From assembly GCA_030248195.1 (NCBI GenBank), contig JASAND010028608.1, positions 1 through 64,000 of the forward strand: 64,000 nucleotides of DNA. Reading direction: 5' to 3'. Positions 10,759-20,329 of this stretch are shown here, in pieces (the first letter of the stretch is position 1; every line of letters begins with the position of its first letter). The notes under the pieces were generated by a model. The model saw only the letters and a program-made list of their open reading frames with translations, was not told the origin of the DNA and searched no databases. The position numbers were made by a program, and so were the translations under genes. Source of the DNA: Trissonchulus latispiculum. Its lineage: Eukaryota; Nematoda; Enoplea; Enoplida; Ironidae.

Positions 10759-13314
10759 ATGTCTGTTCAACATTCACCTGTGAAAACGACTAAGGCTTCG
10801 ACCAAGCCGGCCGAGACGGCCTCTTCAAGTGACGCGGCGGACAGCCGACCCTTGAACGCAGATGGGTTTGGGCGGCTATTTCCTCCATCCACCCTGAGTA
10901 AGAATTCTTCTACTCAATCCTCGGCTAGCCAGGCCTCAGTGGGCCCTGCATCTACAAGCGCTACGCTTAGTAGACCGTACTTGCGATCAGACTCGGCCAA
11001 GAATAAGGCCTCCAAAAGGGAGGAATTATTTGAAGATGTCATGGAACAGGGTCACGACGACCAACAAGAGGATGAGGCCTCACAGAAGACCGATGAATTC
11101 CTGTCACCCACCGATCAGGGTGAAGTTATCGAAGAGGAATGGGACGAGCAGGCAAGCATTAGAGATCAGCTGGAGTTTCTCCGGCTTAAACTGGCTCGGA
11201 TCGATTCTACTCTCCGGGACAGAGAACCTGATAAGGATCCGTTGGCAGCACCGGTGCCAGGTATGTCTGATGTCTCGGATTTAAGAGCGTTTATTAATCA
11301 ACTGGAATTGAACCTATTCCAGCAGCGACCGCGGTTGGGGTCGGATAGCTCCATCATACGCAGGCAACCAGGAGCGAGGCCATTCCCTCCGTTTACCCGT
11401 CCTAAGCCTCGACGGCAAGAGGGGGGCGGACCCTCGCGACAATCGGGGCTAGCAGGCCCTAGTGAACCAGCGGTTCCAGGCCCACGGTTCCGCTCAACCG
11501 CTCATATCGACCTCACACGGTCAAAGCGCCCGAAACGGGCTAGCAGTAGCCAACGGCCGGACGGTGGTGATCCAGAACAAGAACCGGATAGGAAACCGAA
11601 AGTGCGTGGACCAATGGATGCGTGGGTGGTCCCGCTACGGGACCAACCCACTGTACCGGTCCGACACCGGCCCCAAACACCAGATACTGCTGGCCTTTTC
11701 CGAGTGAGAGGCCTGACCGAACAGGAATATAGTGTGATCAGAGGCCTGCTCACAGCTTGGATAGCGGAGATCCCGCAAGAAACATGGGAGGCACTCGAAC
11801 AGAATTTTCCTCGAGTTTGTATGGAGCTTTTGCGTATGTGGCCCAATCCAAGCATGGACCCGGATGCAGGGGCTCCCCCGTTCCAAATGGGACAGTTTAA
11901 GTCAGCCCGGCAGCCGAGCCCGGAGCCGGTTCGCAGCCGCAGAGGGAGCCAACAACGGGCCCCACCAATTGTAGATCTGGATTCATCTGATGATCAGGTA
12001 AGAGGTTCGCCGGTGGCGCAACCCCGCCGGCGGAGAGACGATATGCGGCGGTCTAGAACCCCATCACGGGGCTACCAGTCCCCGTCACCCGTGCGTAGAA
12101 CGCCTAGTCCTAGGCGCTATTCACGGGATCGGGATTACCCTGCCTCTAGGCGAGAGCGGTCGCAACGACCACGTACTTCGGAGCAGCGAGAACCCTCTTC
12201 ATACGAGAGTTTCAAACATCTGGGTGAATACCTGAAGGGCTTTAAGGGGGTTAAACCCTTTCAAGGGTCACAGAGTAACATCAAGTTTACTAGCTGGTTG
12301 GCGAATTTCGAAACCACAGTAAAGGTTCATGACGTGCCAGCCGGTATGAAGTATAGAATTTTGTGGACCTTACTTGATGACAAGGTCAAAGAGTCTATGA
12401 CTCCCTGTCCACCGGATACTTTCGAGGACCTAGTGACTAGGATCCGACAACTGTATGAACCCTTGCCTGTTACTACGGAACAATATGCAGAGCAATTTTA
12501 TAGCCGGATGCAGGAACCGCGCGAAAAGCCACACGATTACATGGCAGCGCTACGCTTGCTAGCGGTGCAAGCCTTTCCATTTGAACCTGGCTTTGATCGG
12601 GAGAAGAAGGTAGTGGCTCAGTTTAAAAGAGGTTTGAAAGCGGATCTACGTTCTAGAATGGCGGCCCCATTGGCCGACATTCAGTTTTGGCCCCATGTGC
12701 GGGAGAACGACTTGATCACTCGGGCTCTCCATATTGTGGAGTCAGTACAGGTAGAACTGGATAAGGAACAGGCTGTTATGGTCTTTAGTGCCCAGAGTCA
12801 GGGACCACGAGGCTATAACGCCACTCAGGGGCGACCCCAACAGGACCAACAGCGGACTCAACAACAGAGCCAGAATCCGAATCAGAATCGTAACCAGGGT
12901 TACCAACGGAACGACGAACGACCACCACCCCGCGCGCCTATGGGCAGGTGTTGGCAATGCGGTCTGGTTGGCCATAGGCAACAACAGTGTCCGGACTACC
13001 TGCAATACCTGAGTCAGAATGACCAGGGCCAGTATCAGGCTAGGGGAAATGTCCATCGACAGTACCGGGACAGAGGCCAGGAGGGTGACCCCCCTGCCCG
13101 GAGTCGCTACGACCAGAACCAACGGAACCAAGGGCAAAGGAATCAGGACCAGCGTAACCAGCAGGAGCCGCAACGGCAACAAGGCCAGCAGGACCAAAGG
13201 AATCAACGACAACAGCCGGTTAGACCCCGCTCTATTAGCCGGGGTTATGTAGGTCCACGTCGGTATGAAGGTTTCCCGGAAACGGGAAACGAGAATGCGG
13301 GGCACGGGCAGTAG
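10759..13314 (+). CDS. gag: Gag polyprotein of the gypsy element
   Basis: An 851-residue open frame starting at the first ATG after the leader. Residues 1-480 are a long hydrophilic, proline/arginine-rich, probably disordered region, much larger than in typical gypsy Gag. Residues about 482-640 look like the helical retrotransposon Gag core (YESFKHLGEYLKGFKG, then FTSWLANFE and RIRQLYEPL). A single CCHC zinc knuckle, CWQCGLVGHRQQQC, sits at residues 731-744, followed by a Q/N/R-rich tail. Gag would assemble the particle and bind element RNA. Residue 2 is serine, so no N-myristoylation is predicted. The frame ends in the frameshift cassette that leads into pol. It is fully open despite LTR divergence. 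Confidence 0.92.
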   Translation: MSVQHSPVKTTKASTKPAETASSSDAADSRPLNADGFGRLFPPSTLSKNSSTQSSASQASVGPASTSATLSRPYLRSDSAKNKASKREELFEDVMEQGHDDQQEDEASQKTDEFLSPTDQGEVIEEEWDEQASIRDQLEFLRLKLARIDSTLRDREPDKDPLAAPVPGMSDVSDLRAFINQLELNLFQQRPRLGSDSSIIRRQPGARPFPPFTRPKPRRQEGGGPSRQSGLAGPSEPAVPGPRFRSTAHIDLTRSKRPKRASSSQRPDGGDPEQEPDRKPKVRGPMDAWVVPLRDQPTVPVRHRPQTPDTAGLFRVRGLTEQEYSVIRGLLTAWIAEIPQETWEALEQNFPRVCMELLRMWPNPSMDPDAGAPPFQMGQFKSARQPSPEPVRSRRGSQQRAPPIVDLDSSDDQVRGSPVAQPRRRRDDMRRSRTPSRGYQSPSPVRRTPSPRRYSRDRDYPASRRERSQRPRTSEQREPSSYESFKHLGEYLKGFKGVKPFQGSQSNIKFTSWLANFETTVKVHDVPAGMKYRILWTLLDDKVKESMTPCPPDTFEDLVTRIRQLYEPLPVTTEQYAEQFYSRMQEPREKPHDYMAALRLLAVQAFPFEPGFDREKKVVAQFKRGLKADLRSRMAAPLADIQFWPHVRENDLITRALHIVESVQVELDKEQAVMVFSAQSQGPRGYNATQGRPQQDQQRTQQQSQNPNQNRNQGYQRNDERPPPRAPMGRCWQCGLVGHRQQQCPDYLQYLSQNDQGQYQARGNVHRQYRDRGQEGDPPARSRYDQNQRNQGQRNQDQRNQQEPQRQQGQQDQRNQRQQPVRPRSISRGYVGPRRYEGFPETGNENAGHGQ

Positions 13315-13333
13315 ACCTGGCCCCGTGTCCCGC
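13284..13333 (+). promoter_or_regulatory. Programmed -1 ribosomal frameshift signal, gag to pol
   Basis: The heptamer GGGAAAC at 13284-13290 is in the correct phase for simultaneous slippage (G GGA AAC in gag codons). A 6-nt spacer (GAGAAT, 13291-13296) is followed by a stem of 12 pairs: GCGGGGCACGGG at 13297-13308 with CCCGTGTCCCGC at 13322-13333, one of them G-U. The 13-nt loop contains the gag stop TAG (13312-13314). The pol frame is open from 13269, just 3' of a TGA at 13266-13268, so slippage here gives an uninterrupted Gag-Pol of about 2815 residues. The same heptamer is a known slippery site in some retroviruses. Confidence 0.85.
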
Positions 13334-13355
13334 ACCGACAAAACCGTCTGGTGAA

Positions 13356-16300
13356 ATGGTCTGTGCGGTCCAAGCGTTTGTTGTTACTAATTCTAATTTT
13401 TCTAACAAGCCTGATAACGAACCTTATTGGAATCATGGTGGTCTATGGAGTAGTGACTCGGAAAGTGAGGGTGAAGGAGGCGACCCCCTTCCCCCACCGG
13501 ATCAGGAACCTGTTTGCTTATATTTGAATGAAGACACAAACCGGGATGTAAATCCATGGAAATGTCCGTGTAAAACTTGCAAGCAAGTACGTCGACGGGC
13601 GGAATGGTTCCCAGAAGAGGAAGTGGTCCTCGCAAACGGAGGGTTCCCGGATGGAGGCGACGTAGTCTATGATGGCGAAGGCAACCTTCGGCCATATAAA
13701 TACTGGAACCGCTGGCGTAAGGAAGTGAAACCTTTTGGCGACGGAGGGGCTTCTCAGCGCCCTGTCCCGTATAATAGGCGGTGGAAACGAGCACCTGGGA
13801 CTGAATGGAATATGCTTACTACAGTGCGCAAAGCTATGAAGTGGCAAGAAAATTCCGCAGTCATGGCAGCACAGACTCGTGCCAGGCAACCTGGCGCGGG
13901 CGCAACCCGGAGGCAAAGGAAGACATCTACCTCGAAGGAGGTACAAACGGACCCCATCGAGGTTATCCGGCCTTTACAACAATGGACGCCAACTCGGACA
14001 GAGAATCAATCGGGAGCCGGGGCTCATCGCAAAAGCCCTGGGGAAAACCAGGCCCCTGTAAATGGGGAGCAAGCTAAAAGCCCTGGGGAAAACCAACCCT
14101 CGGGTACTGGGCTTTCAGCAGTAAGCACTGGGGAAACCCCAACGTCAGATCTGGCGGTCACCACTCAGGTGGTGCCGGAAACTCCCATCCTTACGAAGAA
14201 ACCGCCCAGTATTGTGATTACTGGGGCGTCTCCACCCAAGCGGCCGAGTTCTTTGAAACCCTGGTCGGCAGCGAACAACCCTAGTCGGAGAGAGCTAACG
14301 GAAACGGACGTATCGGATGACGAATCTGGTACCTCGGGTCTCACGTTAGCACCAGTTGAAGTTCATAGGTCTGGAGCTACTCCAGTAACACCTTTGAAAT
14401 TGCGCAAAGACACTCAGGGTGAGTGGGAACAGGTAGAAAAAGGGACGAAACACCCGAAAACACCGGCACAATCCGGCGTACCTACCCGTAATCGTTTCGC
14501 CCTGTTGGAAACCCCGGAGTATGCTGTAATTCGACAAGGTTGGGCAACTGTCAACCAAGCTGTCCAACAGGCTCAGGTGGTCGCCCAGTCTATCGGCGAA
14601 CAAATTCAGCAATTGGCTGTTAACGTAATGTCCGTGACGGACCAGGTCCAGCAGTCTACCCAGACCTTCGAACAACTGTTGGCTGAATTTGTTCAGAAGG
14701 ATTACGAACGGACCTTAGAACTTCAACAGAAGGGAACCCTCCGTGAACCAGACCAGCCTATCTGGTCGGAGGACCCACCGCAACCCCGCAAGGGCAGACG
14801 GGGAATTCGCCTAAACGACCCGAATGAGATCATTGTGCTGGATAGCACACCTATAGACGAGGAACCGGCACCTGTGGTGCAGGGAGATACTCCCACTAAT
14901 CTGGATGACGCTACAATATTACAACAGGATGAGGTCGTAACAAACTCAGGAGCGACCGCTCCGTCTGGAAACTTAGTTGAACGTGATACAGCTGCTGTAG
15001 ATCAGCAAGAAGCGACTCCTACTGATCTAGGGGACAAGTACGGAATCTGGGATTTAGAGCAACAGCTTCGTGCTGCCCTTAGCCCAGCTCAACGCGTCGA
15101 GTTTAATTTAGATGTAGAAGCTAGCGACGTCGAGGATGATAGTGGGCAACCCACAGCGCAGACTAAGCACCTAAACAGAGCGGTCCTCTCTGTCCTGGAT
15201 GGAACGTCCCCCTTCTTTGTCTCGCAGTGTACTCATATCGCCTTGAAGAAAAGTCCGTATGTGATTGTGGAAGTTAGAGGCATCAAGACACTAGCCCTGC
15301 TGGATACAGGGGCCAATATTTGTTTGATGTCCAAACATTTCTTTGATCAACTTAACAGCAACAAACGTTTACATCTGGATGAGACGAAAGCTACGGAGGT
15401 GGCTACGGCCGCCGACGACCGGAGCCTAGCTATATTGGGAACAACCAAGATTGCCTTCAAATTGCATGGCGTTCGGTATGAATATACTTTTAATGTTACC
15501 AATAGTTTACAACAGGATTTTATCATTGGGTATGACTTTCAGGCAGATCACAACTGGGTGATTTTTCCTCACCAACACCTTCTTCTATGCGACAGGAAGA
15601 AGGTACCCCTGCTGACCCCAGGAGACCTGCAGGCCCTAGCTAACCGTTTTAGCATAGCTGTGTCTTGTACGGTATATTATTGTATGCGGGAGACCTGCAA
15701 ACTTCCTCCTAGGTCGGAAGTTATGGTACCGGTTCGTTGTTGGCTTGGGGGAGCTGTAAAGCCAGCTATAAACCAAGCGGTCGTGTTTGAACCATCAGAA
15801 GAAGTGCTGGAAGACTACGAAGTCTACCCAGTGCCTGGTGTCTTGGAAGTTTCTTCTCAGGTTAATTACATCAAGGTCTATAATCCGTTAGACAGAACGG
15901 CCCAATTACCGAAGGGGCTACCCCTAGGCCAAGCGGAGCCGGTTACCACGGTCACGGAACGTCAAGGGTTTCGGTATGCTGCCGAATTAGGAGTTAATTT
16001 TGCACAAGCACATCCTCATCTGGCTAGTTGGGCGACCCACCCAGCCACCCGCTTAAACGAGAAAGAGTTGCGTTACGCCCTTGAGGAGGTCGAGCAATTG
16101 GAGCCGTATCACCCAGGTGACACGGTCCCTATGGTTAATAGCGTGGGTAACGAGATCCCTGTTCCAAGGTGGGTCGACCCCACAGTGTGTGTTGCCGAGG
16201 CTGACCAGAACTGGGGTTACGAGGAACCCCCGGCATTGACGGAAAAAGGCCTTCAGGCCTTTAATGATATGCATTATTCCGCGGATGAAATGACTTCACA

Positions 16301-19205
16301 ACCTATGCCATCATTAGAGGAACGTCAACAAGTTATCGATGAGAACGTAGATTTTGATTCTATGTTCCTTGATGACGAGGGTAAAGCGAAATTAAGGGAT
16401 ATATTGGTCGAATTTTATGATGTGGTTGCCAGACCGGGCAACCCGGGACGGACCAAAGTGGACCAACATGTGATTGATACTGGTAAGGAAGGGCCAGTTA
16501 AAGGTAGATCTTATCGGTATAATCCCAAAGATAAAGCGGAAATCGAGAAGCATATACGGGCAATGCTGGATGAAGGGGTCTGTTCCCCTTCTACTAGTCC
16601 TTGGTCTTCCCCGTGTATCTTGGTCGGCAAGAAGGACGGGACCACACGTTTAGTCATTGATTATCGACGGCTAAACAAAATTACGAAGAAGGATAATTAC
16701 CCGTTGCCCAAAATCGACGAAATTTTGGATCAACTCCAAGGGGCAGTGATATTCTCGACTATCGATCTAGCGGCTGGGTACTGGCAGGTTGAGGTCTACC
16801 CAGAACACAGGGAGAAAACGGCCTTCGTATCCCATATGGGCCTTTTCCATATGAATGTTATGCCGTTCGGATTGTGTAACGCACCCGCTACGTTTCAACG
16901 CCTAATGGAAAAGGTTTTGACGGACTTGCCTGTTTATATTGACGATGTTTTGATACCATCTACAGATCAAGAAGCCCATTTAGCGATGATCAGGTCGACC
17001 CTGACTCGTCTGCGCGACAATGGACTGCGTATTAAACTTAAGAAATGTTGTTTTGCTCGTGAATCGGTGCCCTTCCTGGGTCACTATGTGGGCCGAAACG
17101 GCATTAGTGTGGACCCGGACAAGGTTAAGGCTGTGTCCCAGCTTAAGCCACCAAAGGATGTGAAGGGTATTCGATCTTTTCTAGGAATGTGTGGTTATTA
17201 TAGACGATTTGTGCTTAATTATGCTAAAGTGGCCGCCCCTCTAACGGACTTGTTGAAGAAGGGAGTGCCTTTTGTTTGGTCTGAAGCTTGTCAAAATGCA
17301 TTTGAGGAGCTGAAACGGCATTTGACTCAAGCTCCAGTGTTAGCCTTTCCCGATTTTGACAAAACTTTTTATGTGTCATCTGATGCCAGTAAGCAGGGTT
17401 TTGGTGCTATTTTGGAGCAACAATTTTCGGTGCCACGTAGCGCCGATAAACCGAATGGACCACGGGTGCTACGTGAGCGACCAGTTGCCTATGCCAGTAG
17501 AACCCTGACCCAGGGTGAGAAGGGTTATTCCGCGACGGAGATGGAGGCGTTTGCTGCCCTATGGGGTTGTCAGAAATTCAGGCATTACCTGTCCTGTAAG
17601 CAGTTTATTCTCCGAACCGACCATCAAGCAGTCAGGGATTTATTGAATAACATCAAGGCCTTGGGCCAAGGTAAGCTTGCTAAGTTTGCTCTGAGTATGT
17701 TAGAATTTGATTTTACGGTGGAATACCGGCCGGGGCGTGAGAATGTGGGTCCCGATTGCTTGTCACGATTGGATCCAATTGATGAGCCTGAAGATAGCGA
17801 ACATGAAGCAACTGCGGCCATGTATCCACCGGAGGTGTTCGCCTTGCAGGCGGCACTTCCTGCGCCACCTACTTTGCTTACTTGGAAACGAGAACTTCGC
17901 GACGAAGAGGAATTTGCGATTCTATTGGACTTTTTGGAGCAGAAACGGCTACCTACTAACCGACAGGAAGCTCAGGAGGTAAAGAAATTGCGTTCTACAT
18001 TTTTTATTAGAGACGGGGTGTTATATCGTTGGCACTTGAATAAACATGCGGAGCGTAGAGGGCTACCCTTTCCTACGGTGGTAGTGCCTAAGGTCCAGCG
18101 AGAGCAGCTCTTGCAGGAAGTTCACTCTGATTTCACGACGGGTGGCCATCGGGCCCACCAAAATGCAATGGCCAGCTTGGAAACAAAGTATTGGTGGCCT
18201 CGCATGTCCCAAGACCTAGAGGATTTTATTGCGCAGTGTAAGCCCTGTGCGAAATTTAATCAAGGGCCACGTAGACATCAGGCTACAATGCAGAACACGG
18301 TAGTGGTCCGTCGACCGTTAGACGTCGTGGCTATGGATGTGATGCACTTCACACAGAAGGAGACCAACAGAGGTAACACATGTGTATTGTGTATAGTCGA
18401 TTATCTCACGCGTTACGCGGAGGCTTTTGCAATGCCCAATGAGCGGGCGGAAACTACTGCGTACTGGTATTTTAATGGCTTTGTAGCCCGGTGGGGCGTC
18501 CCTGCCCGGGTCCTGACAGATCAGGGACCGAACTTTATGTCCGTTTTCTTAAGAGCCTTGGTGGATGCTAGCGGCTCTGAGCGACTCAGAACTACTGCAT
18601 ATCACCCTCAAACGAACGGTGTAGTGGAACGTTTTAACCGGACAATACGTAGCCTGGTCGCCAAGTACGTTAATTGTTTTCAGTCCGATTGGGACGACTA
18701 TTTACCGTGGGGACTGTCCATTTACAGAGCAACGATTCATAGTGCCACGAAGGAGACACCTCACTTCTTGATGACAGGTAGAGACTACCGATATCCACTG
18801 GATAATTTCTTTCAGCTTCCTGGAGAGGAAGGTACCACCCAGAATTATAGCGACGCACGCAGCCAGCTGCTGGCCCGGATGAAGGAAGCGTGGCAGTTGG
18901 CACATGAAGCTTTGCAAGAGGCAGCATTGGTTAACAAGGAAAGGTACGACTTGAAAGCTTCACCGGTTGAGTATAAGCCAGGCACCCTGGTTATGCTCAA
19001 TATTGAGAACAAGAACGTACCTACAGGTTTAAGTAAGAAGCTACGGCCTAAATACGAGGGACCCTATCGGGTATTGGATAAGATTTCTGTAACGAATTAC
19101 CGTATTGCTCGCACTAACGGGCTAAGTGACCCGGTGGTGGTTAACATCAATAGATTGAAGCCTTTTCAGGATGCCCCCGTCAAGTTACCAGTCGTGACAC
19201 TGTAG
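13356..19205 (+). CDS. pol: Pol polyprotein: protease, RT, RNase H, integrase
   Basis: 1949 residues from the first ATG; with frameshifting the true product extends from 13290. Residues 1-600 are an unusual N-terminal extension: a cysteine cluster (CPCKTC), acidic and proline-rich linkers, and a glutamine-rich likely coiled coil near 390-450. The aspartic protease is at LLDTGA (D650). RT has the LVIDYRRLN block, PFGLCNAP and catalytic YIDD at 1194-1197. RNase H starts at SSDASKQGFGAIL (D1343). The integrase has an N-terminal HHCC finger (first H about 1590; CKPC) and a DD35E triad D1661, D1722, E1758. The C-terminus has a GPYRVLDK block and NRLKPF with no chromodomain. All key catalytic residues are present, so the enzyme set looks functional. 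No dUTPase was seen. Confidence 0.95.
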   Translation: MVCAVQAFVVTNSNFSNKPDNEPYWNHGGLWSSDSESEGEGGDPLPPPDQEPVCLYLNEDTNRDVNPWKCPCKTCKQVRRRAEWFPEEEVVLANGGFPDGGDVVYDGEGNLRPYKYWNRWRKEVKPFGDGGASQRPVPYNRRWKRAPGTEWNMLTTVRKAMKWQENSAVMAAQTRARQPGAGATRRQRKTSTSKEVQTDPIEVIRPLQQWTPTRTENQSGAGAHRKSPGENQAPVNGEQAKSPGENQPSGTGLSAVSTGETPTSDLAVTTQVVPETPILTKKPPSIVITGASPPKRPSSLKPWSAANNPSRRELTETDVSDDESGTSGLTLAPVEVHRSGATPVTPLKLRKDTQGEWEQVEKGTKHPKTPAQSGVPTRNRFALLETPEYAVIRQGWATVNQAVQQAQVVAQSIGEQIQQLAVNVMSVTDQVQQSTQTFEQLLAEFVQKDYERTLELQQKGTLREPDQPIWSEDPPQPRKGRRGIRLNDPNEIIVLDSTPIDEEPAPVVQGDTPTNLDDATILQQDEVVTNSGATAPSGNLVERDTAAVDQQEATPTDLGDKYGIWDLEQQLRAALSPAQRVEFNLDVEASDVEDDSGQPTAQTKHLNRAVLSVLDGTSPFFVSQCTHIALKKSPYVIVEVRGIKTLALLDTGANICLMSKHFFDQLNSNKRLHLDETKATEVATAADDRSLAILGTTKIAFKLHGVRYEYTFNVTNSLQQDFIIGYDFQADHNWVIFPHQHLLLCDRKKVPLLTPGDLQALANRFSIAVSCTVYYCMRETCKLPPRSEVMVPVRCWLGGAVKPAINQAVVFEPSEEVLEDYEVYPVPGVLEVSSQVNYIKVYNPLDRTAQLPKGLPLGQAEPVTTVTERQGFRYAAELGVNFAQAHPHLASWATHPATRLNEKELRYALEEVEQLEPYHPGDTVPMVNSVGNEIPVPRWVDPTVCVAEADQNWGYEEPPALTEKGLQAFNDMHYSADEMTSQPMPSLEERQQVIDENVDFDSMFLDDEGKAKLRDILVEFYDVVARPGNPGRTKVDQHVIDTGKEGPVKGRSYRYNPKDKAEIEKHIRAMLDEGVCSPSTSPWSSPCILVGKKDGTTRLVIDYRRLNKITKKDNYPLPKIDEILDQLQGAVIFSTIDLAAGYWQVEVYPEHREKTAFVSHMGLFHMNVMPFGLCNAPATFQRLMEKVLTDLPVYIDDVLIPSTDQEAHLAMIRSTLTRLRDNGLRIKLKKCCFARESVPFLGHYVGRNGISVDPDKVKAVSQLKPPKDVKGIRSFLGMCGYYRRFVLNYAKVAAPLTDLLKKGVPFVWSEACQNAFEELKRHLTQAPVLAFPDFDKTFYVSSDASKQGFGAILEQQFSVPRSADKPNGPRVLRERPVAYASRTLTQGEKGYSATEMEAFAALWGCQKFRHYLSCKQFILRTDHQAVRDLLNNIKALGQGKLAKFALSMLEFDFTVEYRPGRENVGPDCLSRLDPIDEPEDSEHEATAAMYPPEVFALQAALPAPPTLLTWKRELRDEEEFAILLDFLEQKRLPTNRQEAQEVKKLRSTFFIRDGVLYRWHLNKHAERRGLPFPTVVVPKVQREQLLQEVHSDFTTGGHRAHQNAMASLETKYWWPRMSQDLEDFIAQCKPCAKFNQGPRRHQATMQNTVVVRRPLDVVAMDVMHFTQKETNRGNTCVLCIVDYLTRYAEAFAMPNERAETTAYWYFNGFVARWGVPARVLTDQGPNFMSVFLRALVDASGSERLRTTAYHPQTNGVVERFNRTIRSLVAKYVNCFQSDWDDYLPWGLSIYRATIHSATKETPHFLMTGRDYRYPLDNFFQLPGEEGTTQNYSDARSQLLARMKEAWQLAHEALQEAALVNKERYDLKASPVEYKPGTLVMLNIENKNVPTGLSKKLRPKYEGPYRVLDKISVTNYRIARTNGLSDPVVVNINRLKPFQDAPVKLPVVTL

Positions 19206-20329
19206 GCAACCTACAGTGTACGTAAGTTGCAGCCTTAGTTTCTAGCATAGGTCTTGTGTAACGCAAGGATCCTTGCACCTGTATAATACTGTGTGGTTAT
19301 TATTTCTTTTAGGAGACGTCTTCTTTTTGTATTACCTAGGGTTTTAACTCTAACATTTGGTGTCGGCATTATTTGTGTTAAATAACCCTTGAATTAGGGT
19401 AGGGTTTAAATTTACTTTGGGGCCTCCTTTACGATTAATTAGTTTCGGTGCAAATCGGGGTTTACTTTTCCCTACCTAGCTTTCTAATTCTTATACTTAT
19501 GGCTGTAAAACTAGGCCATAAGTTTTCTTTTCCTTTTAATACTTACCCTAACAGGGGGATTTTCTCATTTTTAATTTTACTTGCAAATTTACCTATGGGG
19601 GTTTTCTTTCAAACTTAAAGGGATTGCCTTTCGGTGTAAATTGTTAAGGGGGCCCTATCATATCTTTCAGTTTATATAGTGTATGCATTAGTGTATATAC
19701 TGGGTGCATGTGTGTATGTATGCTTCTAACCTGTGTGTGTGTGTGTGTGTGTGTGCAGTGTCTTTCTCCCTTTACGTAGGCTAACTATAGGTAGGTCACT
19801 CTCTCTCGTGTGTGTAGTTTCTCTTTTCCCTTTTTCTCTTTTTCCTATCACACTTATCATGCTTTCACTTTCTGTTAGTTTTTGCACTTTTTCTTAGGCC
19901 TATTTTAGATTCTATTGGCTGCGTGATTGCCTGGTTGGGGAATTTCAGTGGACGGGCATATGAGCCTGTCAGCTGGAAACTATTGTATGGGGATTTTTCT
20001 TACAGAACTTGGTCATGGGATGGTCACAATAAGGCTACCTTGTTGTGCTCATCTGCCTGGTCCACTGAAGATAGGGTCATTAGTATAGGCCAACGCTTGC
20101 TGTGCCACATGTTAACCGTGTGCTGCTTTTATAATTTTAGATTTAATTTGTGTGTGTGATCTGATCACTTACATTACGGATAGTGCCCTATTCTGACTGA
20201 AGAACAAGTTGGTAGTCAGCGATTGGGATCACCTGATTTATTACTGGATAATTAATAGCCGACTAACTGCTCGTTGTAATTTCATCGACGCTACTCGCCT
20301 TATTTGGAATTACCTGATTGCCCTAGTGT
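19206..20329 (+). other. Non-coding spacer between pol and ORF3
   Basis: 1.1 kb, T-rich, with stops in all frames. It includes a (GT)n microsatellite at about 19732-19757 and long pyrimidine tracts at 19800-19900 that could act as splice-acceptor context. A spliced or separately promoted RNA is the natural way to express ORF3; no promoter was identified. Confidence 0.5.

Noticed and set aside
12742..13341. 199-codon minus-strand frame over the 3' end of gag
   Set aside because: Leucine-rich translation opposite Q/R/N-rich gag codons, a typical antisense artefact; no start context or family features.
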